Shown here: in pieces, positions 16,698-25,500 of the stretch | Position numbering within the stretch: position 1 is the first letter of the stretch | Layout of the letters: each line of letters opens with the position of its first letter | Assembly: GCA_040389065.1 (NCBI GenBank) | Contig: JAZKAR010000023.1 | Coordinates: 124,001 to 188,000 of the forward strand | Direction: 5' to 3' | Length of the DNA stretch: 64,000 bases | Origin: JAZKAR01 sp040389065 | Lineage (GTDB): Bacteria > Pseudomonadota > Gammaproteobacteria > Burkholderiales > Casimicrobiaceae | Notes under the pieces: model-generated | What the model was told of the DNA's origin: nothing | The model's input: the letters and a program-made list of their open reading frames with translations, nothing else | The model's database searches: none | Translations under genes and position numbers: made by a program

Positions 16698-17206
16698 TTT
16701 TCTTTCCCTTACGTTATTAACTATAAATATTATTATAGATATTCACTACTTCAGAGCATAACCAAACATTTTATTATTAAAAAAATACAATTTATACAGC
16801 ATAGAAATGACGCAGTTGAACTCACTCAATACATGGCAATGCCCGTAGCAAAAGGAATAAGGCAGGTTGCCGTAACACTTAGAGAAACCAAAGGTATTTC
16901 TATAGCACATAGTGTGCTTGTTTAAAATGCATCATGCAGCCTGCACGATTTTACATAACGTCTTTATACAAAATATCTTATTTTTATGACAGTAGTTTCA
17001 TTTTATTTTTCCGATACTCTAACTAGAGGATGAAAATCTCATAATTTTTCATTCATTTCAATCACTAAGATAGATTTAATACCTTTTTTCTTTCACAGTA
17101 GCCTCTAATTTTTGGCCTAAAACACTTTTATCATGTGAGGATTTAGAGGTATTGATATTAAGTTTTGATATCAAGGTAATTAAAAATAAACCGGTGTTAA
17201 TAAATC
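16698..17206. other. AT-rich divergent intergenic region
   Basis: About 510 bases between hemerythrin and the GAF pseudo-kinase. I find no credible gene and no strong palindrome; a 69-86 codon frame starting at 16665 is antisense to the hemerythrin start and has no family features. Promoters for both genes must lie here. Confidence 0.5.
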
Positions 17207-18478
17207 ATGAAAACTCCTGCTAAGCATCCCCAAGAAGAAGCGCGTTTAATTACGTTATTCGACTATAAAATCCTTGATACCCAAGCTGAACAATCTTTTG
17301 ATGATTTAACACGACTCGCAAGCTATGTTTTTCAAACACCGATTGCACTTATCAGCCTCATTGATAACTATCGCCAATGGTTCAAATCTGCTGTTGGACT
17401 ACAAGCAAAAGACACCCCTCGAGAATTAGCTTTTTGTGCCCATGCCATTCTTCAAAAAGATTTTTTTGTTATCGAAAATGCCCTTACAGATCCTCGTTTT
17501 AGTGATAACCCTTTAGTTACCCATGCTCCCAATGTAACCTTTTACGCAGGAGCACCTTTAATCGCACCTAATGGTCTTCCTTTAGGCACTCTATGTGTTA
17601 TTGATACAAAACCACGCACAGCTGATCCTAAACAACTTGAAGCACTCAAAGCACTATCTCACCAAGTGATTAGCCAGATGGAGCTGCGTATTAAACTCCT
17701 TCAAATAGAAGCTCAACATCAGGCCTTAAATAAAGCACACCTAGAAACAGAACGCGCACTAAAAAGCAAAACAATATTCTTATATACATTTAGCTATGAT
17801 TTTTATGAGCAAATTAATGGAATAGTAGAGCTTTCAGGCGCTATAAAAAATACTCCTTTTATTGAAGAACAAAGCTCGCTGAATGAGCTTATTTATTCGC
17901 TCAGCCATTCATTATTAGATGTATCGCACGATGCATTAGATTATTCACGCATTGAAGCCAATGCCGTTCAAATAATGAATGCATCTTTTTCCCTACAAGA
18001 AACATTATCAACTATAGAGCGAATATTGCACCCCTTAGCAGAAAGCAAGGCTCTCTCCTTCAATATTTTGATTGCTGATGATGTGCCAGACACATTAACA
18101 GGAGACATCAAACGATTAGAGCAAATACTGCGCTGTCTTGGGCAAGAAGCGATTCGTTTTTCAAAACAAGGAGAGATATGTATCGAAATTTCTCGAGCCG
18201 ATAATCAAATCGAATTTTTAATAACCGATTCAGGCGACGCCATTGCTCCACAGTTTTGGACAGATTTATTTGAACTCCATACTGAGGTAGAAACTTCCTT
18301 TACCTATCCAGCTGCTAATGCTACACAACGTGGTCAAACGCTTGGTTTAAGTAGAGCGACCAGTAAAAAGCTTGCCCAACTTATGAAAGGAGATCTGATG
18401 TTAATAAAATCAACGATTGAATCAACGCAGTTTTGTCTGAGTTTGCCCTTAATTAAAGACTTGAGTAGGTCTTTTTAA
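17207..18478 (+). CDS. GAF-domain protein with degenerate histidine-kinase core
   Basis: A 423-residue cytoplasmic protein: GAF domain at about 25-165 (FDDLTRLASYVFQTPIALISLID, FYAGAPLIAPNGLPLGTLCVID) and then a histidine-kinase-like core at about 190-415 that has lost its catalytic residues. The H-box FLYTFSYDFYEQINGIVELS has Tyr197 where the phospho-accepting His should be. The N-box is LGQEAIRFSKQG with Glu for the Mg/ATP-binding Asn. G1 is DSGDAIA and G2 is GQTLGLSRA, missing key glycines. The fold signature is still obvious (LDYSRIEANAVQ, LTGDIKRLEQIL). I infer a pseudo-kinase, perhaps a GAF sensor or scaffold. The chemoreceptor gene starts 168 bases downstream, so a functional link is possible. 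Confidence 0.85.
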   Translation: MKTPAKHPQEEARLITLFDYKILDTQAEQSFDDLTRLASYVFQTPIALISLIDNYRQWFKSAVGLQAKDTPRELAFCAHAILQKDFFVIENALTDPRFSDNPLVTHAPNVTFYAGAPLIAPNGLPLGTLCVIDTKPRTADPKQLEALKALSHQVISQMELRIKLLQIEAQHQALNKAHLETERALKSKTIFLYTFSYDFYEQINGIVELSGAIKNTPFIEEQSSLNELIYSLSHSLLDVSHDALDYSRIEANAVQIMNASFSLQETLSTIERILHPLAESKALSFNILIADDVPDTLTGDIKRLEQILRCLGQEAIRFSKQGEICIEISRADNQIEFLITDSGDAIAPQFWTDLFELHTEVETSFTYPAANATQRGQTLGLSRATSKKLAQLMKGDLMLIKSTIESTQFCLSLPLIKDLSRSF

Positions 18479-18646
18479 CTCTGTTAGGGCTTATTTAGAG
18501 AACGCGCTATGACATCTGCGCAACCCTTATTCGTGCCTGTATATGCCTAAATGCCCAATCTAACTATCTCTGGCGTTAATTTTATACGTGCTGTAAATAC
18601 GGTACATCATCACCCAATAATAACCAAAACCTTTATGAGGTAATTT

Positions 18647-21040
18647 ATGTTTGATATTTTTGGCTCGAATGCGATCAAAAAGCTTGAGCACACAATTTCT
18701 GAAAAAGATACTCTGATCCAAACGCAGAAGGAACAGCTTAACGCTGCTGCCAAATTAAACAGTGCTGTTGATAATGTTGAAATCGCCATGATGATGGTTG
18801 ATAAAGATTTTATTGTTACCTATGTCAATCAAGCCAGTAAAGACTTATTTACAAAAAATATTGAAGAATTTAAGAAGATATGGCCTGGTTTCAATCCTGA
18901 AAAAATCGTAGGCACTTGTATCGATATATTTCATAAAAACCTTGCTCATCAGCGCCAAATGTTAGCTGACCCCTCTCGGCTGCCTTTTCGTACTGATATT
19001 GAGGTCGGGGTGCTTCAGATTTCGTTATGTGTTACAGCCAGCTATGACGCAGAGGCTCAGTATTGCGGAAACATATTATCATGGACAGATATAACGCAAA
19101 TACGTAACAATCAAGGACAGGTAGCTGCAATTAACCGATCACAAGCCACCATAGAATTTGATTTAGATGGAAAAATACTGCATGCCAATGACAATTTCTT
19201 GAAAGCCATGGGGTACTCCCTGGATGAGATTATTTATCAACATCATAGTATATTTGTAGACCATAATTATCAGCGAAGCCATGAATATCAAGCCTTTTGG
19301 CAAAAATTAAAAAAAGGCGAGCCTGATATGGGTGTATATAAGCGCCTTGGGAAAAATGGGCGTGAAGTATGGATTCAAGCCAGTTACAACCCTATTCTTG
19401 ATGGAGAAGGTCGCCCCTATCGAGTAATTAAATATGCTACGGATATTACCGAGCAGAAAGTCAAAACAGCCGATTTTGAAGGGCAGATTGCTGCTATTAG
19501 CAAATCACAAGCCGTCATTGAGTTTGATATGACAGGTAAAATTTTATATGCTAACGATAACTTCTTAAACACTCTAGGCTATACGCTTCAAGAGATTAAA
19601 GGTAAACATCACAGCTTATTTGTTGAGGCTGCTTATAGTCAAAGTCATGAATACCGTCATTTTTGGGAAAAACTGGCCCAAGGCGAATATGATTCCGCTC
19701 AATATAAACGTATTGGCAAAGGCGGCAGAGAAGTATGGATTCAGGCTAGCTACAATCCCATTTTTGATTTAAACGGAAAGCCTGTCAAAGTCGTTAAGTA
19801 CGCAACAGATATTACAGCAAAAATTAATGCCGAAACTATCCTTAGGCTTCTCATCGAAGAGATTAGCCAAGTGATGGCCTTAGTTGCCAAAGGTGATCTG
19901 AGTAGCACGATTAAAAATACTTATGAAGGCCCCTTAGGCCAGCTTAAAGATTGCATTAATACCACGATTACAACACTTGAAAACGTGATTGATGACGTGG
20001 CTTATGTCATGAATAGAGTTTCAGAAGGTGATCTTACCGAATTCATTACGAATGAGTATGAAGGCTCTTTTGATCAGCTTAAAGAATATATTAACAATAC
20101 ACTGACGCAACTTTCACATGTAGTGATGGAAGTTAATTCAGGAACCGATGTCATTGCGGATGCAACCGCAGAAGTGAATGCAACCGCGCAATTGCTAGCT
20201 CAGGCTTCTAGCGAGCAGGCCGCCAGCGTTGAAGAAACTAGTGCCTCGCTAGAAGAAATGACTGCCTCCATCGCCCAAAATACTGAGAATGCTAAAATTA
20301 CTGATGGCATGGCAATGAAAGCTTCGCAAGAAGCCACTGAGGGCGGAGAGGCAGTAAAAGCTACGGTTGAAGCCATGAAACAAATCGCTAAAAAAATAAG
20401 TATTATTGATGACATTGCCTATCAAACAAACCTATTAGCGCTTAATGCCGCGATTGAAGCAGCACGTGCTGGTGAGCATGGCAAGGGGTTTGCAGTGGTG
20501 GCGGCTGAGGTCAGAAAACTGGCGGAACGTAGCCAAGTGGCTGCTCAAGAAATAGAAACCGTTGCCAGTAACAGTGTAGCATTAGCTGAAAAAGCTGGAA
20601 AACTTCTTGATGAGATGGTACCTAATATTAAAAGAACATCAGACCTGGTGCAGGAAATTTCAGCTGCCTCAGAAGAGCAATCTTTAGGGGTAGGGCAAAT
20701 CAATACCACTGTTATTCAATTAAATAATATTACCCAACAGAATGCATCGTCGTCTGAAGAACTGGCTGCAACAGCTGAAGAAATGCGCAGCCAGGCAGAA
20801 CAACTACAACAAACCATGTCTTTTTTCAAACTTAATCATACCGATAACGACAGCCAAGAAATAATCTCTAAACCCCTAAAAAACCGACAACCCTCCAAAA
20901 CCCTAAAAACATCTAAACCTAAGTTAGGTAGCACCAAATCTACCCATGAAACTCAAAAGCCATCGAGGGGCAGTAAAACCCTCGCCACCAAGCAAAGTTA
21001 TTTAGGGGATATTGATGAATCTGAGTTTGAGAAGTATTAA
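18647..21040 (+). CDS. Cytoplasmic methyl-accepting chemotaxis protein with tandem PAS domains
   Basis: A 797-residue chemoreceptor without membrane segments. In order: coiled coil (10-35), PAS-like domain (about 40-155), two PAS domains so similar that they are a tandem duplication (about 160-275 and 280-400, both with GREVWIQASYNPI), HAMP-like segments (about 400-500, including two versions of a Y-E-G-x-x-x-Q-L-K-x-x-I-N repeat), then the MCP signalling domain (about 505-735) with the conserved hairpin tip IDDIAYQTNLLALNAAIEAA and methylation-type E/Q pairs (QASSEQAASVEETSASLEEM). The last ~55 residues form a Lys/Ser-rich tail with no CheR-tethering NWETF-type end. Start supported by GAGG upstream. 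cheD follows after 18 bases. Likely senses an intracellular or redox cue via PAS. Confidence 0.93.
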   Translation: MFDIFGSNAIKKLEHTISEKDTLIQTQKEQLNAAAKLNSAVDNVEIAMMMVDKDFIVTYVNQASKDLFTKNIEEFKKIWPGFNPEKIVGTCIDIFHKNLAHQRQMLADPSRLPFRTDIEVGVLQISLCVTASYDAEAQYCGNILSWTDITQIRNNQGQVAAINRSQATIEFDLDGKILHANDNFLKAMGYSLDEIIYQHHSIFVDHNYQRSHEYQAFWQKLKKGEPDMGVYKRLGKNGREVWIQASYNPILDGEGRPYRVIKYATDITEQKVKTADFEGQIAAISKSQAVIEFDMTGKILYANDNFLNTLGYTLQEIKGKHHSLFVEAAYSQSHEYRHFWEKLAQGEYDSAQYKRIGKGGREVWIQASYNPIFDLNGKPVKVVKYATDITAKINAETILRLLIEEISQVMALVAKGDLSSTIKNTYEGPLGQLKDCINTTITTLENVIDDVAYVMNRVSEGDLTEFITNEYEGSFDQLKEYINNTLTQLSHVVMEVNSGTDVIADATAEVNATAQLLAQASSEQAASVEETSASLEEMTASIAQNTENAKITDGMAMKASQEATEGGEAVKATVEAMKQIAKKISIIDDIAYQTNLLALNAAIEAARAGEHGKGFAVVAAEVRKLAERSQVAAQEIETVASNSVALAEKAGKLLDEMVPNIKRTSDLVQEISAASEEQSLGVGQINTTVIQLNNITQQNASSSEELAATAEEMRSQAEQLQQTMSFFKLNHTDNDSQEIISKPLKNRQPSKTLKTSKPKLGSTKSTHETQKPSRGSKTLATKQSYLGDIDESEFEKY

Positions 21041-21058
21041 TATCGTTAATGAGTCGCC

Positions 21059-21556
21059 ATGACTACTGACATCATTTTAATGCCGGGTGAATGCTATATA
21101 GGGGATGAAAATTACCGCATTCGCACTTTGCTCGGCTCATGTGTCTCTATTACACTCTGGCATCCTAAAATGAAGATAGGCGCTATGTCTCATTTTCTTT
21201 TGCCATTACGTGGTGATAAAACCGTACTTGAACTTGATGGTCGGTATGCTGATGAAGCCATGTGGCTTTTATTAAAAGACTTACTCAGTATGAATGTTCC
21301 CCCTACGCAATGCGAAGCAAAGATCTTCGGAGGGGGCAATATGTTTCCTCAACAAACACGCTCTGAACGATTTAATGTAGGGCAACGCAATGGTGAAGCA
21401 GCACGCAGCTTATTGCGTGCTTACAAAATTCCTATTGTTTCTGAAAATCTGTTTGGTACAGGGCATAGAAAAATCATCTTTGAAATAAGCAGCGGTGCAG
21501 TTTGGACGCGCTTAGTTGAACCTTCACCGCTGCCAGACATCAAAAAAAATATATGA
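21059..21556 (+). CDS. cheD: CheD chemoreceptor glutamine deamidase
   Basis: Deamidates specific glutamines in chemoreceptors to glutamate, preparing methylation sites, and can bind CheC/CheY-type phosphatases. 165 residues, normal length. Seen: MPGECYIGDE, catalytic Cys28 in LLGSCVSITLWHP, catalytic His45 in GAMSHFLLP, and KIFGGGNMF with GQRNGEAARSLL. The catalytic pair is intact. Separated by 18 bases from the chemoreceptor gene, which is its obvious substrate. No cheA, cheW, cheR or cheB lies within the window, so the core chemotaxis operon must be elsewhere. Confidence 0.95.
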   Translation: MTTDIILMPGECYIGDENYRIRTLLGSCVSITLWHPKMKIGAMSHFLLPLRGDKTVLELDGRYADEAMWLLLKDLLSMNVPPTQCEAKIFGGGNMFPQQTRSERFNVGQRNGEAARSLLRAYKIPIVSENLFGTGHRKIIFEISSGAVWTRLVEPSPLPDIKKNI

Positions 21557-21609
21557 ACGTTTTAATCTGATTCGCTTCCAATAAAATACTCTTCTACACT
21601 CTGTCATTT

Positions 21610-22500
21610 TTAGCGTACTTCGCAACTCACGCTAGCTGATTGCTTATTTGCGGTTGCGCCTGGCGAAGAACTCGAAACAGAAAAGGCAGGAGGCGGCGTA
21701 AACTGAATACCAGGATTAGCAGGCAATACAACGGGAGGTTGTACCAGCGTTGCGGTATAACCAAACTGACCGCTCGTGAAACTTTGTGTACCGCCTTGAT
21801 TGCTGAGATGAATCATTCCATCTAACACTTGAACATAAAGGCCTGGCGCACGCGCCCCAGCACTTGGAACCGCTGATGGTAACCCAAATGATGCTGGAGC
21901 TTGAGCTAAACGCATCAATGGCGCAGCATCGTTAAGTGATGCATACTCGTCCCCCTGCTTCATCAGAAACGTTTGTAACTTATCAGAAGAAGAGGTTGCT
22001 TCTGCTGTATGCGCATAAGTTGCCACTGCTACAGAATCAGATTCTGGTGGAATATATTCGGCAATAAAAATAGTGCCGCGAATACCTATCGTTGCTGTCG
22101 GCGTATTCACACTAACCCGCTCTTTGTTACGCTTCCCCAACAAACCTGTCACCGCGCGTAAGCCTCCCTTAATAAGATTAAATACCGCACTGTCACCCTC
22201 TGGCTTTGCTTCATCAAACGAAAAACTATTAATTTTAATTTGCGAGTTAGGCCGTAAAGTCATTTCACTGTTATCAATGAATTTAATACGCGCATAGGTA
22301 TTTTTTTCGCTTATCAATGTATCGCCTTGCTCAACCTCTGACTTTTGCGCGAGAATTTTTACGGTGCCATCATCTTTTTTTGCAAGCAATGGGCCGCTGA
22401 GATTCGTTACATTACCCGCCTTTTGGCCTGCCCAACCTGACATGGATACAAGCACCAGACACCCTGCACTAATTGCAATACATTTTTTTAGCGACATCAT
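21610..22500 (-). CDS. FecR-domain periplasmic protein
   Basis: A 296-residue exported protein with a signal peptide (MMSLKKCIAISAGCLVLVSMSGWAG) and a FecR domain (about 30-155). The domain shows AGNVTNLSGPLLAKK, VEQGDTLISEKNTYARIKFIDNSEMTLRPNSQIKI, and TPTATIGIRGTIF, the usual FecR ending. There is no anti-sigma cytoplasmic segment, so it is the stand-alone secreted type, not a TonB-sigma regulator. The C-terminal half is Ala/Pro/Ser rich. Start ATG 22500 is chosen for the signal peptide and GGAG Shine-Dalgarno; a longer frame reaches 22563. It begins 32 bases before the tpsA stop, implying translational coupling. Proteins of this type often accompany two-partner secretion adhesins; the job is unknown. 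Confidence 0.82.
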   Translation of the reverse strand: MMSLKKCIAISAGCLVLVSMSGWAGQKAGNVTNLSGPLLAKKDDGTVKILAQKSEVEQGDTLISEKNTYARIKFIDNSEMTLRPNSQIKINSFSFDEAKPEGDSAVFNLIKGGLRAVTGLLGKRNKERVSVNTPTATIGIRGTIFIAEYIPPESDSVAVATYAHTAEATSSSDKLQTFLMKQGDEYASLNDAAPLMRLAQAPASFGLPSAVPSAGARAPGLYVQVLDGMIHLSNQGGTQSFTSGQFGYTATLVQPPVVLPANPGIQFTPPPAFSVSSSSPGATANKQSASVSCEVR

Positions 22501-25500
22501 TTTTTTTCGCTCCGCTGGTTTCAGTCGTCGTGTTTTTGGCATCTTTCTTAGTGCTTGATGCATCGTCTTTCTCGCTTTTATCCGTCGTGCTAGAAGACCC
22601 TGTACTTGTCGTCTCTTGTTGAGAGGAAGAAGGTGCTGTAGCAGTAGTTGATGTAGGTGTAGAGTTCGTTGGAGCCAGTTGAGTGACAGCCACGGTTGAA
22701 CTATTGATTGCTGTCACCGTTGAGTTCAACGCCACTGCTACCGGAGACGTAGGTGTATTTACTTGCGTTTGCACGGGTGGTAGCACTGTATTACACCCCG
22801 CCAATGTTGGTGTTATCGTGCATTGGCTTACGGTAGGTAAGACGACACTGCACCCTGCAAGCGTTGGCGTGGTTGTACATTGGCTTAACGTTGGTAACAC
22901 ACTCGTGCAACCTGGCAATGTTGGAGTTGTCGTGCATTGGTTCACCGTAGGTAACACGATACTGCACCCCATCAGGGTCGGTGTGGTTGTACATTGGCTT
23001 AATGTTGGCAATACAGAACTACAACCAGAAAGCGTAGGAGTAGTGATGCATTGAGTAAGTGTAGGTAAATTCAGATAGGACTGCTGAGTCACATTATTAC
23101 TAATGCTTCCGTTAATCGTAATTGCATCACCAGCCTTTAGCAGAACGTTACCACTTGTAGCGACTGCCACCCCTGTAGCAGGTTGGGTATTAATAGCGCC
23201 ATTAATTGTTAATAGATTATTTTGCGCGCTTCCTGTTACCCCAGCCTCCAATGTAATCGCTCCACCCGAAAGGCATTGAACAGCACCATCGACTGTAAGT
23301 GTATTATCTGTTTGAAGGCTAATATTACCGGTATCCGCTAACACTGTTTTTCCTGATGCCACGCGTAAAGGGCCAGTAGTTTTAATCGTGATATTTCCGC
23401 CACTTCCTAATGTGTTTTGCGCGATATTTTGAAGGAGCAAAGCACCCGTATTGGTAATATTAATATCTGTTTTGGTAGGTGTTTGAATGGCTGTATTAGC
23501 CCCTAAATTAGCCGCGGTTAATGCACCTACTTCTGTTATCAACGGGGTTCCATTGCCAATGCCATCATTTGCAATTAAATTTAAACTTGAACCGATGATT
23601 CTTCCCGCATTTTGAGAAATTGCACCGCCTGCCATTAATGTTACGTTGCCTGACTCAGCCTGAATGGATGCATTTAGATTCAGATTTCCTGGGCTAGGAG
23701 AAGATGAAATACTCTCATTAACGGGGGTCGATGTTCCTGACACTCCAGCAGGAACATAATAAGCTGTACTGAAACTCTTTGGTAAAAGGTTACCCGTGGT
23801 ACCGCTTATAGCTGTAGAACTTGTCGAAACGGCAGCACCATTAGCAAGAGTAGCAGCACCTGCTACTACGCTGATGGAGCCGCCTGAACTCGACACAGCT
23901 CCATCCAGGTTTACATCACGCTCGGCTTTCAGATAAATATCACCCGCCTGCGTCGATACTGTATTTCCTGAAGCAAGCGTTAACTTTCCGCTGGTATTGA
24001 TATTTATATTACCGTGGCTTCCCGCGGTGCTTTGTGCGATAGTTTGAAGAGCCAACAGCGCTTTATCATTGGTAACATTAATATCTGTCGTTGCACCAGA
24101 ATTAGTGGCTGACAGCGTATCAACCTGTGTTGTTAACGCGTTATCATGGCCAATGCCTCCCTGAGCTATGGTGCTTAAACTCGAGCCGATAATACGACTA
24201 CTATTATTACTGTTACTGCCGCTGCTGCTAATGCTTTGAGCAATAGCACCGGTAGCAGCTGTTAGTGTAACGCTACCTGCCCCGGCATCAATCAATTCAT
24301 TGATGTGAATATCGCCTGTACGGGCGGTCAGTGACACATTCCCATTATGGGTAGTAACTCCACTTAAACTATAGGTATATGGCTCGACGTTATCGCTTAG
24401 CGTAGTCACCGTTAGTCCGTTGGCATTCACAAAGCTGAAATTTCCACCTTGCGTCTCAGCTACCAAATTACTCACTTCATTATTCAAATTCAAATTAACC
24501 AACCCGCCAGCGCTCACGCCTAAATCTTGTAACTTAATGACTCCTTCTTGAGTAATATTGCCACCGCTCAACAACCCAATACGCGTTGTTACACCATGGT
24601 TAATATCAGTCACTGCATGCGTATTCGAATCAGTGATACCAACCACATGAATATCGCCGGCTCCTTTACTTGCTTCGTCGTTACCGATACCAATCGTTGG
24701 TGCAGCGATTTGATATAAATTCATCACATTCAAGCAGGGGGCAACATTGCACACTGAAGAACCTACGGTAATATTTCTGCCAGAAGTAGCAGGATGAATA
24801 TCAACAAGCGTACCCGATACACCATTATTTAACGCCAGCGAATCTGCTTGTAGCTCTCCCCTACCGCCACCTCCACTGATTGGTTGATGAATACTGAGTG
24901 TTTTTCCTGGGCCAGTTGCCAGTTTAAAATCTTGATCATGGGTATTAATACCATTCACTTCAAAAAATGGCCCTGCAATATCCATATCAATAGCGCTATA
25001 GAGCTTGAGTATATTTTTTACGGTGGAACCAGTTGAACCGGCAGGCTGTAAATCGGCAGCAAATTTGCCAATCTCATTGCCGTTTTCTGCTAAAAGAATC
25101 GACCCCATACTCTTTACTACCAAGGCTCCCCCATGCGTATTAATCGTACTTCCTACTGTCTGATTAATACCTAAAGGTGAATCTGATATCAGTTTAATGG
25201 TAGCTGTAGAAGGCGCTGTTATACCTGACACATTATCTACATTACTAATCGTCAATAGATTCGCTGAACGGTATTGAAAATCTCCACTCGTGCTACTCCC
25301 TGACACCACTCCGGTTGGATTTGCTTCAATGAGGCTTACCGTAGCGCCATTTGCTGACACTGCAGGCAGGCCAATAAGAGCATTTGCCTGCTGCGTAATC
25401 GCGGCGCCTGATGTTAAATGTAAGGCGGTAGAAATATGCTCCAAAGCCTGCCCAGGGGCTGAGCTAAGGGTAGATTGAATATCAATTGCACCGCTATTGG

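Noticed and set aside
16665..16925. 86-codon + strand frame between hemerythrin and the pseudo-kinase
   Set aside because: Overlaps the hemerythrin start antisense, lacks a Shine-Dalgarno sequence and codes a tyrosine-rich, family-less peptide.
22683..23054. Antisense 123-codon frame with repeated VVHWLNVGNT pattern
   Set aside because: It is the shadow of the Cys-repeat array of tpsA on the opposite strand; no ribosome binding site or family features.
22780..23064. Regularly spaced repeats resembling a CRISPR array
   Set aside because: Units are contiguous 57-mers without unique spacers and encode the in-frame Cys repeats of TpsA; no cas genes are present.
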